DNA of 24,736 bases from DASWOJ01 sp036398775. Lineage in GTDB: Bacteria > Pseudomonadota > Alphaproteobacteria > Acetobacterales > Acetobacteraceae. Shown piece after piece: positions 7,334 through 14,967 of this stretch. Position numbers and translations under genes: made by a program. The notes under the pieces were generated by a model, which was not told where the DNA came from, ran no database searches, and saw only the letters and a program-made list of their open reading frames with translations. The stretch lies in NCBI GenBank assembly GCA_036398775.1, contig DASWOJ010000436.1, positions 1-24,736 of the forward strand, read 5' to 3'. Every line of letters begins with the position of its first letter. The stretch's first letter is position 1.

Positions 7334-8054
7334 CGACCTGGCGCCTGCGGCAACGCAGGCGCTCCCAGCGGGAAAGCAGCCGTTCGACATAGACGAGGCT
7401 TTCGTCAGGTTGCGGGCGGCCTGTGCCACCCTGCCGAAAGCAGCGATGTTCGACTTGCGGGATCGTGGCTACGGCTCCCCATTCGAACAGCTTGTGAGCA
7501 GCCTTATCTCTGCCCGCACACTGGAGGAGGCGACCATGCGCGTCTCCTTGCGCCTGTTCGCAGTGGCGCGTACGCCGGAAGCCATAGCCGCGCTGTCCTA
7601 TGACGAGTTGCTGCGCCTGCTTCAGGGCGCAACCTTCCCGGAACCCAAGGCGCGCGACATCCTGGCGTTGTCCCGTGCCATCCTCGACAATCATGACGGC
7701 CAGGTGCCGGATACGATCGAGGGGCTGACGGCGTTCCGCGGCGTCGGCCCGAAGATTGCGGCATTGACACTCGCAGTCGGATTTGGACAGCCTGCAATCC
7801 CTGTGGACATCCATGTCCACCGTGTCGCCAACCGTTGGGGCTACGTCGCGGCCTCGACGCCCGACCGGACGCTGGCGGCACTGCAGGCCAAGCTGCCCCG
7901 GCAATACTGGATCGAGATCAACGAGCGGCTGGTGCCTTTCGGCAAGTATGTCTGCACCGGCCCTGCCCCCAAGTGCCCAAGATGCCCGTTGCTGTCCATG
8001 TGCCGCCAAATCGGGGTAGCCACCCCTTCTCCCTCCGGGAGAGGGCCAGGGTGA
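7326..8054 (+). CDS. Endonuclease III-like DNA glycosylase (HhH-GPD, 4Fe-4S)
   Basis: A 242-residue base-excision-repair glycosylase/AP lyase. The helix-hairpin-helix is at about 135-147 (FRGVGPKIA) with catalytic Lys 143; Asp 161 lies in PVDIHVHRVANRWG. A 4Fe-4S loop follows, with Cys 210, 217, 220 and 226 (C-x6-C-x2-C-x5-C). The PFDID...FPxPKA and QYWIEINERLVPFGK motifs mark the subfamily distinct from canonical Nth, so nth is not assigned. Similarity begins before the first internal ATG (7446), so translation must start upstream; the only in-frame candidate seen is TTG 7326, overlapping the previous stop by eight bases. The last eleven or so residues (TPSPSGRGPG) and the TGA stop are encoded by repeat copy B, so the native C-terminus was probably replaced. 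Confidence 0.88.
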   Translation: MPDDLAPAATQALPAGKQPFDIDEAFVRLRAACATLPKAAMFDLRDRGYGSPFEQLVSSLISARTLEEATMRVSLRLFAVARTPEAIAALSYDELLRLLQGATFPEPKARDILALSRAILDNHDGQVPDTIEGLTAFRGVGPKIAALTLAVGFGQPAIPVDIHVHRVANRWGYVAASTPDRTLAALQAKLPRQYWIEINERLVPFGKYVCTGPAPKCPRCPLLSMCRQIGVATPSPSGRGPG

Positions 8055-8168
8055 GGGTTGCCGCACGCACGAGGCCACATCACGGCCGAACCATTTGGCG
8101 TTTAGACTAAAGTAGTCCGTGCATGCGGTTTCCCTCACCCCGGCCCTCTCCCGGAGGGAGAGGGAAAA
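8023..8168 (+). repeat. Paired-hairpin inverted-repeat element, copy B
   Basis: The left arm (8026-8057) is CTCCCTCCGGGAGAGGGCCAGGGTGAGGG; the right arm (8132-8165) is CCCTCACCCC then GG and CCCTCTCCCGGAGGGAGAGGG. The unique spacer (8058-8131) is unlike those of copies A and C. It lies between the convergent glycosylase and antiporter genes and provides the last codons and TGA of the glycosylase. The hairpins could act as a bidirectional terminator. Confidence 0.85.
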
Positions 8169-8176
8169 GGAAGACC

Positions 8177-9769
8177 TTACGCCCCGGTCAGGTGGCGCCG
8201 GGCAGACAGTTCCTCCAGGTCCAGCTCCTGCTCCAGCGCATGCAGCACCTCGTCATGAATCTGGCTTTCGCGGTGCAGGCGAAGCAACTCGGCCCGGCCG
8301 GCTTCGAGGGCCGCCAGCACGACCCCGAAGTGCTCGGTGCGGTCCACGTTCAGGGCGCCTGCGGCCTCGCTGAACCGGGCGGTGGCGCGGGCGCGGTAGG
8401 CATACTGCTCCAACAGGCGCGGATGCCGGGCCGTGCCGTCCGGCAAGGTGGCGCGGGCCTGCACGGCGGCAAGCTGGACGGCGGACATGCGGGCGCGCGC
8501 TGCGGCCTCCGTCATCGTTTCCTGCCCGTGCAGCACGAAGCGGTCCAGCCGCAGCCACCGGATCAGCGGGCCGAGCGTCGAGCCTTGCACCAGCACCGTT
8601 AGCAGGATGACGGCGAAGGTGGTAACCAGGATGAAGTCGTGCCCGGGGAACCCATCTGGCAGGCCGAGCGCCACGGCCAGGCTGACCACCCCGCGCATCC
8701 CGGCCCAGCTCATCACCACCGGCACGGCGAATGGGGGTATCGGGTCCTGTCGCCGCAAGCCCGGCAGCAGCAGCCGCGGCAGGTAGGTGGCCGGGATGAT
8801 CCAGGCGAAGCGGGACAGCACGACCGCCAGGAGGACGGCGGCGCCGGGCAGCACCAAGGCGCCGACTCCGCTGGGCACCTCAGCCAGCCGATCCAGCACG
8901 CCGCGCAGCGACAGGCCGATCAGGATGAAGACCAGCGCCTCCAGCACATAGACCACGACGCCCCAGACTGCGGTCAGCTCCGTCCGCAACTGGGCGGTCA
9001 GCAGGGCGTGCTGCCGCCATCCCATCAGAAGCCCGAAGGCGACGGCGGACAGCACGCCCGACACTCCCAGCGCCTCGGCTCCGATGTAGCTGGCCCAGGA
9101 CATCAGCAGGCTGAACAGCATCGCCAGATGCGGGTCGCGCAGCCTTGTCATGGAGAGGGTGCCTACGACGCCGAACGCCAGCCCGGCCAGCACGCCGCCG
9201 ACCGCCAGCACGGCGAAGCTGCCCGTGGCGTCAACCAGGCTGAACGTGCCCGTGGCCGCGGCGGCGACCGCCATGCGGAACAGCACGATCCCTGTGGCGT
9301 CGTTGACCAGGCTTTCGCCTTCCAGCAGCACGACGATGCGGCGCGGCAGGCGCACCCCGGCCAGCACCGCCTTGGCCGCCACGGCATCCGGCGGCGACAC
9401 GATGGCGCCGAGCGCGAAGCACGCCGCCCAGGGCAGGCCCGGTGCCACCAGGTGCGCGACGGCGCCGACCACCAGCGTCGTGAACACCACGGCCCCTACC
9501 GCAAGCTGCAGGATGATGCGCAGGTTGGCTCGGAAATCCCGCCAGGCCGTGAAGTGGGCGCTGGCCGCCAGCAGCGGCGGCAGGAACAGCACCAGGACCA
9601 GGTCGGGGTCCAGCCTCAGCTCCGGCGTGCCGGGCACCAGCGCCAATGCCCCGCCGCCCAGCACGAAGGCTGCCGCCGGCGGCAGGTGCAGCCGCCGGGC
9701 CAGCAGCTCCAGCACGACAACTGCTGCGAGCAGCAGCAGCACCAGCTCGAACAGCGCAACGGGGGTCAC
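8177..9769 (-). CDS. CPA1 family Na+/H+ antiporter
   Basis: A 530-residue inner-membrane cation/proton antiporter. Twelve or so hydrophobic segments span residues 1 to about 410. The ion-site signatures of the CPA1/NhaP group are present: FLPPLLAASAHF (about 62-73), GAIVSPPDAVAAKAVL (121-136) with the buried Asp 128, and EGESLVNDATGIVLFR (150-165) with Asp 157. SWAGMRGVVSLAVALGLP lies near residues 350-370. A hydrophilic C-terminal domain of about 110 residues (helical, Arg/Glu-rich) is cytosolic and probably regulatory. The start is GTG at 9769, and the GAGGGGGA preceding it comes from repeat copy C. Likely role is pH and Na+ (or K+) homeostasis; the cation cannot be told from the sequence. 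Confidence 0.9.
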   Translation of the reverse strand: MTPVALFELVLLLLAAVVVLELLARRLHLPPAAAFVLGGGALALVPGTPELRLDPDLVLVLFLPPLLAASAHFTAWRDFRANLRIILQLAVGAVVFTTLVVGAVAHLVAPGLPWAACFALGAIVSPPDAVAAKAVLAGVRLPRRIVVLLEGESLVNDATGIVLFRMAVAAAATGTFSLVDATGSFAVLAVGGVLAGLAFGVVGTLSMTRLRDPHLAMLFSLLMSWASYIGAEALGVSGVLSAVAFGLLMGWRQHALLTAQLRTELTAVWGVVVYVLEALVFILIGLSLRGVLDRLAEVPSGVGALVLPGAAVLLAVVLSRFAWIIPATYLPRLLLPGLRRQDPIPPFAVPVVMSWAGMRGVVSLAVALGLPDGFPGHDFILVTTFAVILLTVLVQGSTLGPLIRWLRLDRFVLHGQETMTEAAARARMSAVQLAAVQARATLPDGTARHPRLLEQYAYRARATARFSEAAGALNVDRTEHFGVVLAALEAGRAELLRLHRESQIHDEVLHALEQELDLEELSARRHLTGA

Positions 9770-9771
9770 AT

Positions 9772-9925
9772 CCCCCTCTCCCTACGGAAGAGGATCGGGG
9801 TGAGGGGGTCTTGGCTGCGGAGCGGCAACCTGCCGGCGTCGGCAGCGCAACGCCTTCTTTCCGCAATGACCGCGCTTGCCTGCCCCCTCACCCCGACCCT
9901 CTCCCGTAGGGAGAGGGAGCAGGAA
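9772..9925 (-). repeat. Paired-hairpin inverted-repeat element, copy C
   Basis: The left arm (9773-9807) is CCCCTCTCCCTACGGAAGAGG then ATCGGGGTGAGGG; the right arm (9884-9919) is CCCTCACCCCGA then CCCTCTCCCGTAGGGAGAGGG. The adjoining 9808-9825 equals the reverse complement of 3571-3588 in copy A, making a roughly 50-bp shared end in opposite orientation. It begins one or two bases upstream of the antiporter GTG start, so transcripts of that gene carry the hairpin in their 5' leader. Confidence 0.85.
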
Positions 9926-10039
9926 GCGCCGTGTCCCATCATGATCCCGTGCCGCATCACCCTGCCGCCATAGCACCCTGGGACGCTGGCGTCAGGGCCT
10001 CGCGCTTGGGATCGGTGGCGGCTGGTGTAGGGTTCTGCC
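9926..10039. other. Leader between repeat copy C and the kinase-etherase gene
   Basis: About 114 bases separate the repeat from the ATG at 10040. No recognisable sigma-70 promoter, operator or strong Shine-Dalgarno is visible. A promoter for the recycling operon would have to lie here or inside the repeat. Confidence 0.3.
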
Positions 10040-11857
10040 ATGGATGCGGACGAAAGACTGCTGGCGGCTGACCTTGGGCGGAGCCGCTGCCGGGCGGCGT
10101 TGTGGGCCGGCGGCATCCGCACCGATGCGGCGGGCGCCGGCGCTCCCGGCCTGGCGTCGCCGGGCGGCGCGGACGCGGCCCTGGCGGCGGTCCTCGCCGT
10201 GGTGCGGCCCATGGTCGGACGGGACGGCGTGGCGGCGGTATCGGTCGGGGCAGCGGGCGCGCTGACAGCGCCGGCTGAGGCGGCGCTGCTGGCGGCGCGT
10301 CTGTGCACGGCGTTGCCGGCGGCCCGGGCAGTGGTGGGCAGCGACGCCGTGATGGCCCATGCCGGGGCGTTGTATGGCAGGCCGGGCGTCGTGCTGTCGG
10401 TCGGCACCGGCGCTGTCGCGCTGGCGTGCGGGGTGGACGGGGCGCTGCGCCGGGTGGATGGCGCCGGGCCGTGGCTGGGCGATGAGGGCGGCGGTGGATG
10501 GCTCGGGCTGCGCGGCCTGCGGGCCGCCCTGCGCGCATCGGAGGGACGCGGGCCGCCCACCGCGCTTCAAGCCGCGGCAATCGCCCGCTTCGGCCCGCTG
10601 GCTGGCCTGCCAGCCCGGCTGGAGGGCGGCGGAGACCCGCAGCGCCTGGCAGCCGCCTTCGCCCCAGATGTGGCCGCGGCAGCAGAGGCCGGGGACTCCG
10701 TGGCAGCCGCGCTGCTGCGCCGGGCTGTCGAGACGCTGGCCTGCACCTTGCGCGCTGCTGCTGCCGGACTGCCGCGGCCGGTGGCGGCTGCGGTGGTCGG
10801 CGGCCTGTCCGGGATGGTCGGGCCGGCGCTGCATGGATCCTTGGCAGCGGACGGACTGACCTTCGCCGGCCCGGCTGGCGACGCATTGGATGGCGCACGG
10901 CTGCTGCTGCAGCCGGGGTCCCTGTGGGAAGCCGGGCTGGCGCGGGCGGCGTCGGGGCCGCCGGCCACCAGCCTCGATACCCTGGCGACGGAGGCCGCCC
11001 GCCCCGGCCTGGACGACCTGGACCGCCGCAGCCCCGGCGAGATCGTGCACATGCTGCTGGCCGCCGAGCGTGATGCGGGCGCCGCAATGGCCCGCGCCGC
11101 CCCCGCCCTGGCCGCCGCGGCGGATGCGGTGGCCCTGCGGATGGTGGCTGGCGGGCGGCTGTTCACCCTCGGCGCCGGCACGCCGGGCCGGCTCGCGGTG
11201 CTGGACGCGGCGGAGCTGCTGCCGACCTACAATGCCCCGCCCGGCCTGGTAGTCCCGCTGCTGGCCGGCGGCCCGGACGCACTGGTGCGGTCTGCCGAGG
11301 GCGCCGAGGACGACCCGGACGCCGCCGCCGCCGCCCTGGACGCGCACGGGCTGGGGCCGGGCGACGCCGTGGTCGGCATCGCCGCATCCGGACGAACGCC
11401 CTACGTGGTCGGCGGCCTGCGCCATGCCCAGGCGCGCGGGGCGCTGGCCGTGGCCGTGGTCAACAACCCCAACAGCCCCGCGGCCGCGGCGGCGGACCTG
11501 GCGGTGGAAATCCTGACGGGACCGGAGGTCGTGGCCGGCAGCACGCGCATGCTGGCGGGCACGTCGCAGAAGGTGGCGCTGAACGCCCTCAGCACCGCGG
11601 CGATGATCGCCCTGGGCCGGACCTATGGCCCCTGGATGGTGGACGTGCGCGCGACCAACGCCAAGCTGCGGCGCCGGGCGCTGCGCATGGTGTGCACGAT
11701 CACCGGCGCCGGAGAGGACGCGGCGGCGGCGGCCCTGGCGGCGGCGGAGGGCGAGGTGAAGCCTGCAATCGTGGCCTTGCTGGCCCACGTGGACGCGGCG
11801 GAGGCGGCACGGCGCCTGGCCCGGTCGGGCGGACGGGTGCGGGAGGCGCTGGCATGA
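10040..11857 (+). CDS. murQ: Fused BadF-type N-acetylglucosamine kinase and MurNAc-6-phosphate etherase (MurQ)
   Basis: A 605-residue two-domain enzyme. Residues 1 to about 300 are a BadF/BcrA ATPase-fold sugar kinase: phosphate loop AADLGRSRCRAAL (9-21), Asp 102 in GSDAVMAHAGALYG, adenosine loop SVGTGAVAL (120-128) and GPWLGDEGGGGWLG (143-156). Residues about 312-605 are a SIS-fold MurQ etherase: GGRLFTLGAGTPGRLAVLDAAE (371-392), SAEGAEDD (418-425), VVGIAASGRTPYV (444-456), LTGPEVVAGSTRMLAGTSQK (492-511) and a DVRATNAKLRRRALRMV end. Both etherase Glu motifs (Glu 392; EGAED) remain, but GTSGR is GTPGR. It would phosphorylate amino sugars such as GlcNAc and convert MurNAc-6-P to GlcNAc-6-P plus lactate in the cytosol. 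Its TGA overlaps the anmK ATG. Confidence 0.9.
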   Translation: MDADERLLAADLGRSRCRAALWAGGIRTDAAGAGAPGLASPGGADAALAAVLAVVRPMVGRDGVAAVSVGAAGALTAPAEAALLAARLCTALPAARAVVGSDAVMAHAGALYGRPGVVLSVGTGAVALACGVDGALRRVDGAGPWLGDEGGGGWLGLRGLRAALRASEGRGPPTALQAAAIARFGPLAGLPARLEGGGDPQRLAAAFAPDVAAAAEAGDSVAAALLRRAVETLACTLRAAAAGLPRPVAAAVVGGLSGMVGPALHGSLAADGLTFAGPAGDALDGARLLLQPGSLWEAGLARAASGPPATSLDTLATEAARPGLDDLDRRSPGEIVHMLLAAERDAGAAMARAAPALAAAADAVALRMVAGGRLFTLGAGTPGRLAVLDAAELLPTYNAPPGLVVPLLAGGPDALVRSAEGAEDDPDAAAAALDAHGLGPGDAVVGIAASGRTPYVVGGLRHAQARGALAVAVVNNPNSPAAAAADLAVEILTGPEVVAGSTRMLAGTSQKVALNALSTAAMIALGRTYGPWMVDVRATNAKLRRRALRMVCTITGAGEDAAAAALAAAEGEVKPAIVALLAHVDAAEAARRLARSGGRVREALA

Positions 11858-12981
11858 CGCCGGTTTGGGCCGCCGGGCTGATGACCGGCACCGTGCTGGA
11901 CGGCAACGTGGACATCGCGCTGATCCGCACCGACGGAGAGACTGTGCAGGAGTTCGGCTCCTGGACCCTGGCGCCCTATCCCGCCGATATCCGCCCCCTG
12001 CTGCAACAGGCGCTGGACGCGGCCCGCGCCTGGGCCTTCGAGGGACCGGAACCCGCGGTGTTCGCGGCGGCCGAGGCGGCGCTTACCCGGGCGCAGGCTG
12101 CCGCCGTGCAGGCGTTCCTGGCCGGCGCCGGCGTGACCCCGGCGGTGGTCGGCTTCCACGGCCAAACCGTGCTGCACCGTGCGCCGGATCCGGGCCGCAC
12201 CGGCGCCACCCGGCAGTTGGGCGACGGCGCGCTGATGGCGTCGCTGCTGGGTATCCCTGTCGTGCACGACTTCCGCAGCGCCGACGTGCGGGCGGGCGGG
12301 CAGGGGGCGCCGCTGTCGGCGTGCTACCATGCGGCGCTGCTGCGCGGGGCGCCTCCGAATACGGCGGCGCTGAACCTGGGCGGGGTTGGCAACCTGACCT
12401 GGGCCGGGCGGGACGGCCCCCTGGTCGCCTTCGACACCGGCCCGGCCAATGCGCCGCTGAACGACTGGGTGGAGCGCCACACCGGCGCCGGCATGGACCG
12501 CGACGGCGCCCTGGCCCGCGCCGGCAGAGTGGACGAGGCGCGGCTGGAGCGGCTGCTGCGCCACCCTTACCTCGCCGCGCCGCCGCCGAAGTCGCTGGAC
12601 CGGTTCAGCTTCACCGCTGCCATGGCGGACGGGCTGGGCCTGGAGGACGGCGCGGCGACGCTGGCCGCCTTCACCGCCGCCGCGGTCGGGCGTGGGCTGG
12701 ACCTGCTGCCGCGGCGTCCCGCGCGCCTTGCCGTTTGCGGCGGCGGCCGGCGCAACCCGGCGATCATGGATGCGCTGCGGCTGCGGGCCGGGGTGGAGGT
12801 GTTGCCAGCCGAGGACCTGGGCTGGCGCGGTGACGCCATTGAGGCGGAATGCTTCGCCTACCTCGCCGTGCGCCGGCTGCGCGGCCTGCCCATCAGCTTC
12901 CCCGGCACGACCGGCGTTCCCGCGCCGATGGCGGGCGGGATGCTCTCTTCTCCCTCTTCCTCCGGGAGAGGGTCGGGGTGA
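11854..12981 (+). CDS. anmK: Anhydro-N-acetylmuramic acid kinase (AnmK)
   Basis: A 375-residue cytosolic kinase of the hexokinase/actin fold. It opens and phosphorylates 1,6-anhydro-MurNAc from turned-over peptidoglycan, giving MurNAc-6-P for the MurQ domain just upstream. Signatures: GLMTGTVLDGNVDIALI at residues 8-24 (GLMSGTSLDGVD in E. coli), GFHGQTVLHRAPDPGRT, DFRSADVRAGGQGAPL, NLGGVGNLTW, AFDTGPANAPLNDW, KSLDRFSF, CGGGRRNPAIMDALR and GDAIEAECFAYLAVRRLRGLPISFPGTTG. The ATG overlaps the murQ stop (ATGA), so translation is coupled. The final SSPSSSGRGSG and the TGA stop are encoded by repeat copy D and are not part of the family. The open frame extends upstream to 11692, but that part overlaps murQ and is not conserved. 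Confidence 0.93.
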   Translation: MTPVWAAGLMTGTVLDGNVDIALIRTDGETVQEFGSWTLAPYPADIRPLLQQALDAARAWAFEGPEPAVFAAAEAALTRAQAAAVQAFLAGAGVTPAVVGFHGQTVLHRAPDPGRTGATRQLGDGALMASLLGIPVVHDFRSADVRAGGQGAPLSACYHAALLRGAPPNTAALNLGGVGNLTWAGRDGPLVAFDTGPANAPLNDWVERHTGAGMDRDGALARAGRVDEARLERLLRHPYLAAPPPKSLDRFSFTAAMADGLGLEDGAATLAAFTAAAVGRGLDLLPRRPARLAVCGGGRRNPAIMDALRLRAGVEVLPAEDLGWRGDAIEAECFAYLAVRRLRGLPISFPGTTGVPAPMAGGMLSSPSSSGRGSG

Positions 12982-13095
12982 GGGAAAACGCAAGCACTGG
13001 CTCGGCCCGGCCAAGGACCGCTGTGTCCCGGATCGAGCGAAGTTTTCGCGGCTTCCCTCACCCCAACCCTCTCCCGGAGGGAGAGGGAGCAGGCA
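12944..13095 (+). repeat. Paired-hairpin inverted-repeat element, copy D
   Basis: The left arm (12950-12984) is CTCCCTCTTCCTCCGGGAGAGG then GTCGGGGTGAGGG; the right arm (13054-13089) is CCCTCACCCCAA then CCCTCTCCCGGAGGGAGAGGG. The spacer is unique. The left arm encodes the last AnmK residues and its TGA (within GGGGTGAGGG). The right arm ends about 15 bases from the stop of the convergent transglycosylase gene. It probably acts as the bidirectional 3' structure for both transcripts. Confidence 0.85.
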
Positions 13096-13104
13096 GCAGC
13101 GCCC

Positions 13105-13779
13105 TTATGGTCCGCTGAGGTAGCCCAGCACCCGCCCGGTCCGCCCCGGCACGGCGGCTTCGCGGAAGATGCGGAGCTGGCCGCCGTCGGGGAAGCTGAC
13201 GACCTCTGCGCCGCCGGCGCCGGGCGAGACCGGCACCGGCGCGCCGGACCAGACGGCAGCGATCAGCCGGGCATACTGCGCCCCGCGCTCCGGCGTGAAG
13301 GAGTGATAGGCCGCCGCCGCCGCCGGCCAATCGGCGGTGCGGGCACGCAGGCTGTTCAGGAAGCGTGCAGCGTAGGCGGCGTTGATCCGCGGGTCGAACG
13401 CATCCTCCAGCGTGCGGAACGCCTGCGGGTGGTGCATCAGGTTCACCTGCATGCAGCCGACATCCACCGACTGTACGCCCCGCGCCTGCAGGGCCTGGAC
13501 GGCGGCGATGGCGGCAGACTTCGAAGGAAAATAGGTGCCGATGCCCTCGGCGTTGATCGTCCAGGGCCAGGGGCGCCGGGCGCCGGTACGGGCATCCGTG
13601 CGCCCGCTTTCCACCACGCCGATGGCGCCCAGCAGGCCGGGAGCGGTGCGGGCGGTGCGCTCCGCGGCCTCAATGGCCGTGCCGCAGGCTGCGCGGTCAG
13701 GCTCCGGCGCCGGTGCGGCAGCCGCAGCGCTCAGCGCCAGGGCAGCGGCGAGCAGACCGGCAGGAAGCGTTGCCCGCAT
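13105..13779 (-). CDS. Secreted lytic transglycosylase (SLT-like)
   Basis: A 224-residue periplasmic peptidoglycan-cleaving enzyme. The signal peptide (MRATLPAGLLAAALALSAAAAA) supports the ATG at 13779 over the in-frame ATG at 13848, which would overlap the cupin gene and bury the signal sequence. The lysozyme-like domain carries catalytic Glu 57 in GAIGVVESGR, then WPWTINAEGIGTYF, a GVQSVDVGCMQVNLMHHP motif, DPRINAAYAARFLNSL and AAAYHSFTPERGAQYARL, all characteristic of the transglycosylase SLT fold. It would release 1,6-anhydro-muropeptides, which after import and trimming are the source of the AnmK substrate. It is convergent to anmK with repeat copy D between them. A type IV secretion VirB1-like role is possible but no vir genes are present. 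Confidence 0.85.
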   Translation of the reverse strand: MRATLPAGLLAAALALSAAAAAPAPEPDRAACGTAIEAAERTARTAPGLLGAIGVVESGRTDARTGARRPWPWTINAEGIGTYFPSKSAAIAAVQALQARGVQSVDVGCMQVNLMHHPQAFRTLEDAFDPRINAAYAARFLNSLRARTADWPAAAAAYHSFTPERGAQYARLIAAVWSGAPVPVSPGAGGAEVVSFPDGGQLRIFREAAVPGRTGRVLGYLSGP

Positions 13780-13825
13780 CACCCCGGTATGGCGGGCGCT
13801 GCGGCGGGCGGCGAGCAGCGCCGGC

Positions 13826-14134
13826 TCAGGCGTTGGCCGCGTCCTCATTCAGGTTGAACTCGGCCAGCACGGTGTCGGCGGTGAACTCCGCGCTGTGCCA
13901 GGCGCCCGGTGCGAAGCGTATGACGGTGCCGGGATGCAACGGGATGCCGCCGGCCTCGCACTCCAGCCGGCCTGCGCCGGACAGCACCATCAGGAACTGC
14001 TCGTGCGAATGGCTGTGCTTGGCGGCGATATGGCCGGCCTTGATGTGGACCTGGCGCAGGGTGGCGGCAGCGCCGGGCAAGGGGGCCGGGGCAGGGCCGG
14101 TTTGGCTCCAGGCGGCGGACAGGACTTGGTCCAT
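13826..14134 (-). CDS. Small cupin domain protein
   Basis: A 102-residue single-domain cupin. Motif 1 is HIAAKHSHSHEQFLMVLSGAGRLEC (about residues 35-59) with three His and a Glu able to bind a metal. Motif 2 is HPGTVIRFAPGAWHSAEF with the distal His. The jelly-roll fold spans the whole protein, and there is no signal peptide. The gene lies 45 bases downstream of ohr and ahead of the transglycosylase on the same strand, so all three could be co-transcribed. Substrate is unknown; such cupins range from dioxygenases to sugar isomerases and ligand-binding proteins. Confidence 0.82.
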   Translation of the reverse strand: MDQVLSAAWSQTGPAPAPLPGAAATLRQVHIKAGHIAAKHSHSHEQFLMVLSGAGRLECEAGGIPLHPGTVIRFAPGAWHSAEFTADTVLAEFNLNEDAANA

Positions 14135-14179
14135 GCGTAGGCTCCGGGTTGGCCCGGCCCTGCGGCCGGGCCGGGGGGA

Positions 14180-14605
14180 TCAAACGACCTTGAGGCGGAC
14201 GGGCACGTTGTTGCGGGTCGCGTTCGAGTATGGGCAGACCTGGTGCGCCTTTTCCACCAGTGCCTCGGCCTGGGCATGGTCCATGCCGGGCAGGGATATC
14301 GCCAGCTCCACGTCAATGCCGAAGCCGCCCTCGCTGCGCGGCCCCATGCCGACGGTGGCCGTCACGTTGGTGTCGTCGGGTACCTTTGGGCCACCCTGGG
14401 AGGCGACGAACTTCATAGCGCCGAGGAAACAGGCTGAGTAGCCCGCAGCGAAAAGCTGCTCGGGGTTGTTGCCTGATCCGCCGCCGCCGCCCAGCTCCTT
14501 GGGAGTGGACAGCTTCACGTCCAGGCTGCCGTCCTTGGTGGCGGCATGGCCGTCGCGGCCGCCGGTGGCGGTGGCCTGGGTGGAATACAGCACGTTGACT
14601 GACAT
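14180..14605 (-). CDS. ohr: Organic hydroperoxide resistance protein Ohr (OsmC superfamily)
   Basis: A 141-residue cytosolic thiol peroxidase that reduces organic and fatty-acid hydroperoxides with lipoylated partner proteins. The Ohr signatures are all present: VLYSTQATATGGRDGHA at the N-terminus, GGGGGSGNNPEQLFAAGYSACFLGAM with peroxidatic Cys 59, and KAHQVCPYSNATRNN with resolving Cys 124. Glu 49 and Arg 17, which shape the active site in the family, are present. The ATG at 14605 is chosen because it gives the conserved N-terminus and follows AGAGGAA on the - strand; the longer frame from 14695 adds unconserved sequence. No OhrR (MarR family) gene is next to it in the window. Confidence 0.95.
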   Translation of the reverse strand: MSVNVLYSTQATATGGRDGHAATKDGSLDVKLSTPKELGGGGGSGNNPEQLFAAGYSACFLGAMKFVASQGGPKVPDDTNVTATVGMGPRSEGGFGIDVELAISLPGMDHAQAEALVEKAHQVCPYSNATRNNVPVRLKVV

Positions 14606-14967
14606 CGGGGGTTCCTCTGGGTCGTGTGTCCATGATGGGGGACGCGGGGCGTCATCCGACAAAGCAGCCGGGCGCGCAAGATCGGGGGCAGTCACGATGG
14701 GGTGGGGCGCCGTCCGGTTGGGACGCGGACGTCAGCCTCCGGCCCCGGGCAGCTTCTGTTCAAGCATTACAAGTGGTCCGGCGGACAGCCGGCACGCCGC
14801 TGGAGCCGTTCAATGGTCACGCCTTCCGCACGCATCATCCAGCGCCGACACATGAATGGCAGATATGACGGCATGCGGCCTTTCCCGGCTAATCGGCATA
14901 AGTGAAGCGGCCTACCTGCTGGACACCGCATGGCATGAAGCCGCGCAGGACGTCCGGAGCGAGAGCG
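14606..14967. other. Divergent intergenic region, ohr / aldo-keto reductase
   Basis: About 360 bases between the divergent ohr and aldo/keto reductase starts. It must hold both promoters. I see no consensus -35/-10 pair and no clear OhrR-type palindrome. No ORF here has a convincing ribosome site or a recognisable product. Confidence 0.4.

Noticed and set aside
8639..9973. 444-residue + frame opposite the antiporter
   Set aside because: His/Gln/Arg-rich low-complexity shadow of a well-supported membrane protein.
9992..11788. 598-residue - strand frame opposite the kinase-etherase
   Set aside because: Antisense shadow; the + frame has both sets of catalytic motifs.
3467..13095. The four repeat copies as a CRISPR array
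   Set aside because: They are kilobases apart, palindromic in pairs and located at gene ends; no cas genes.
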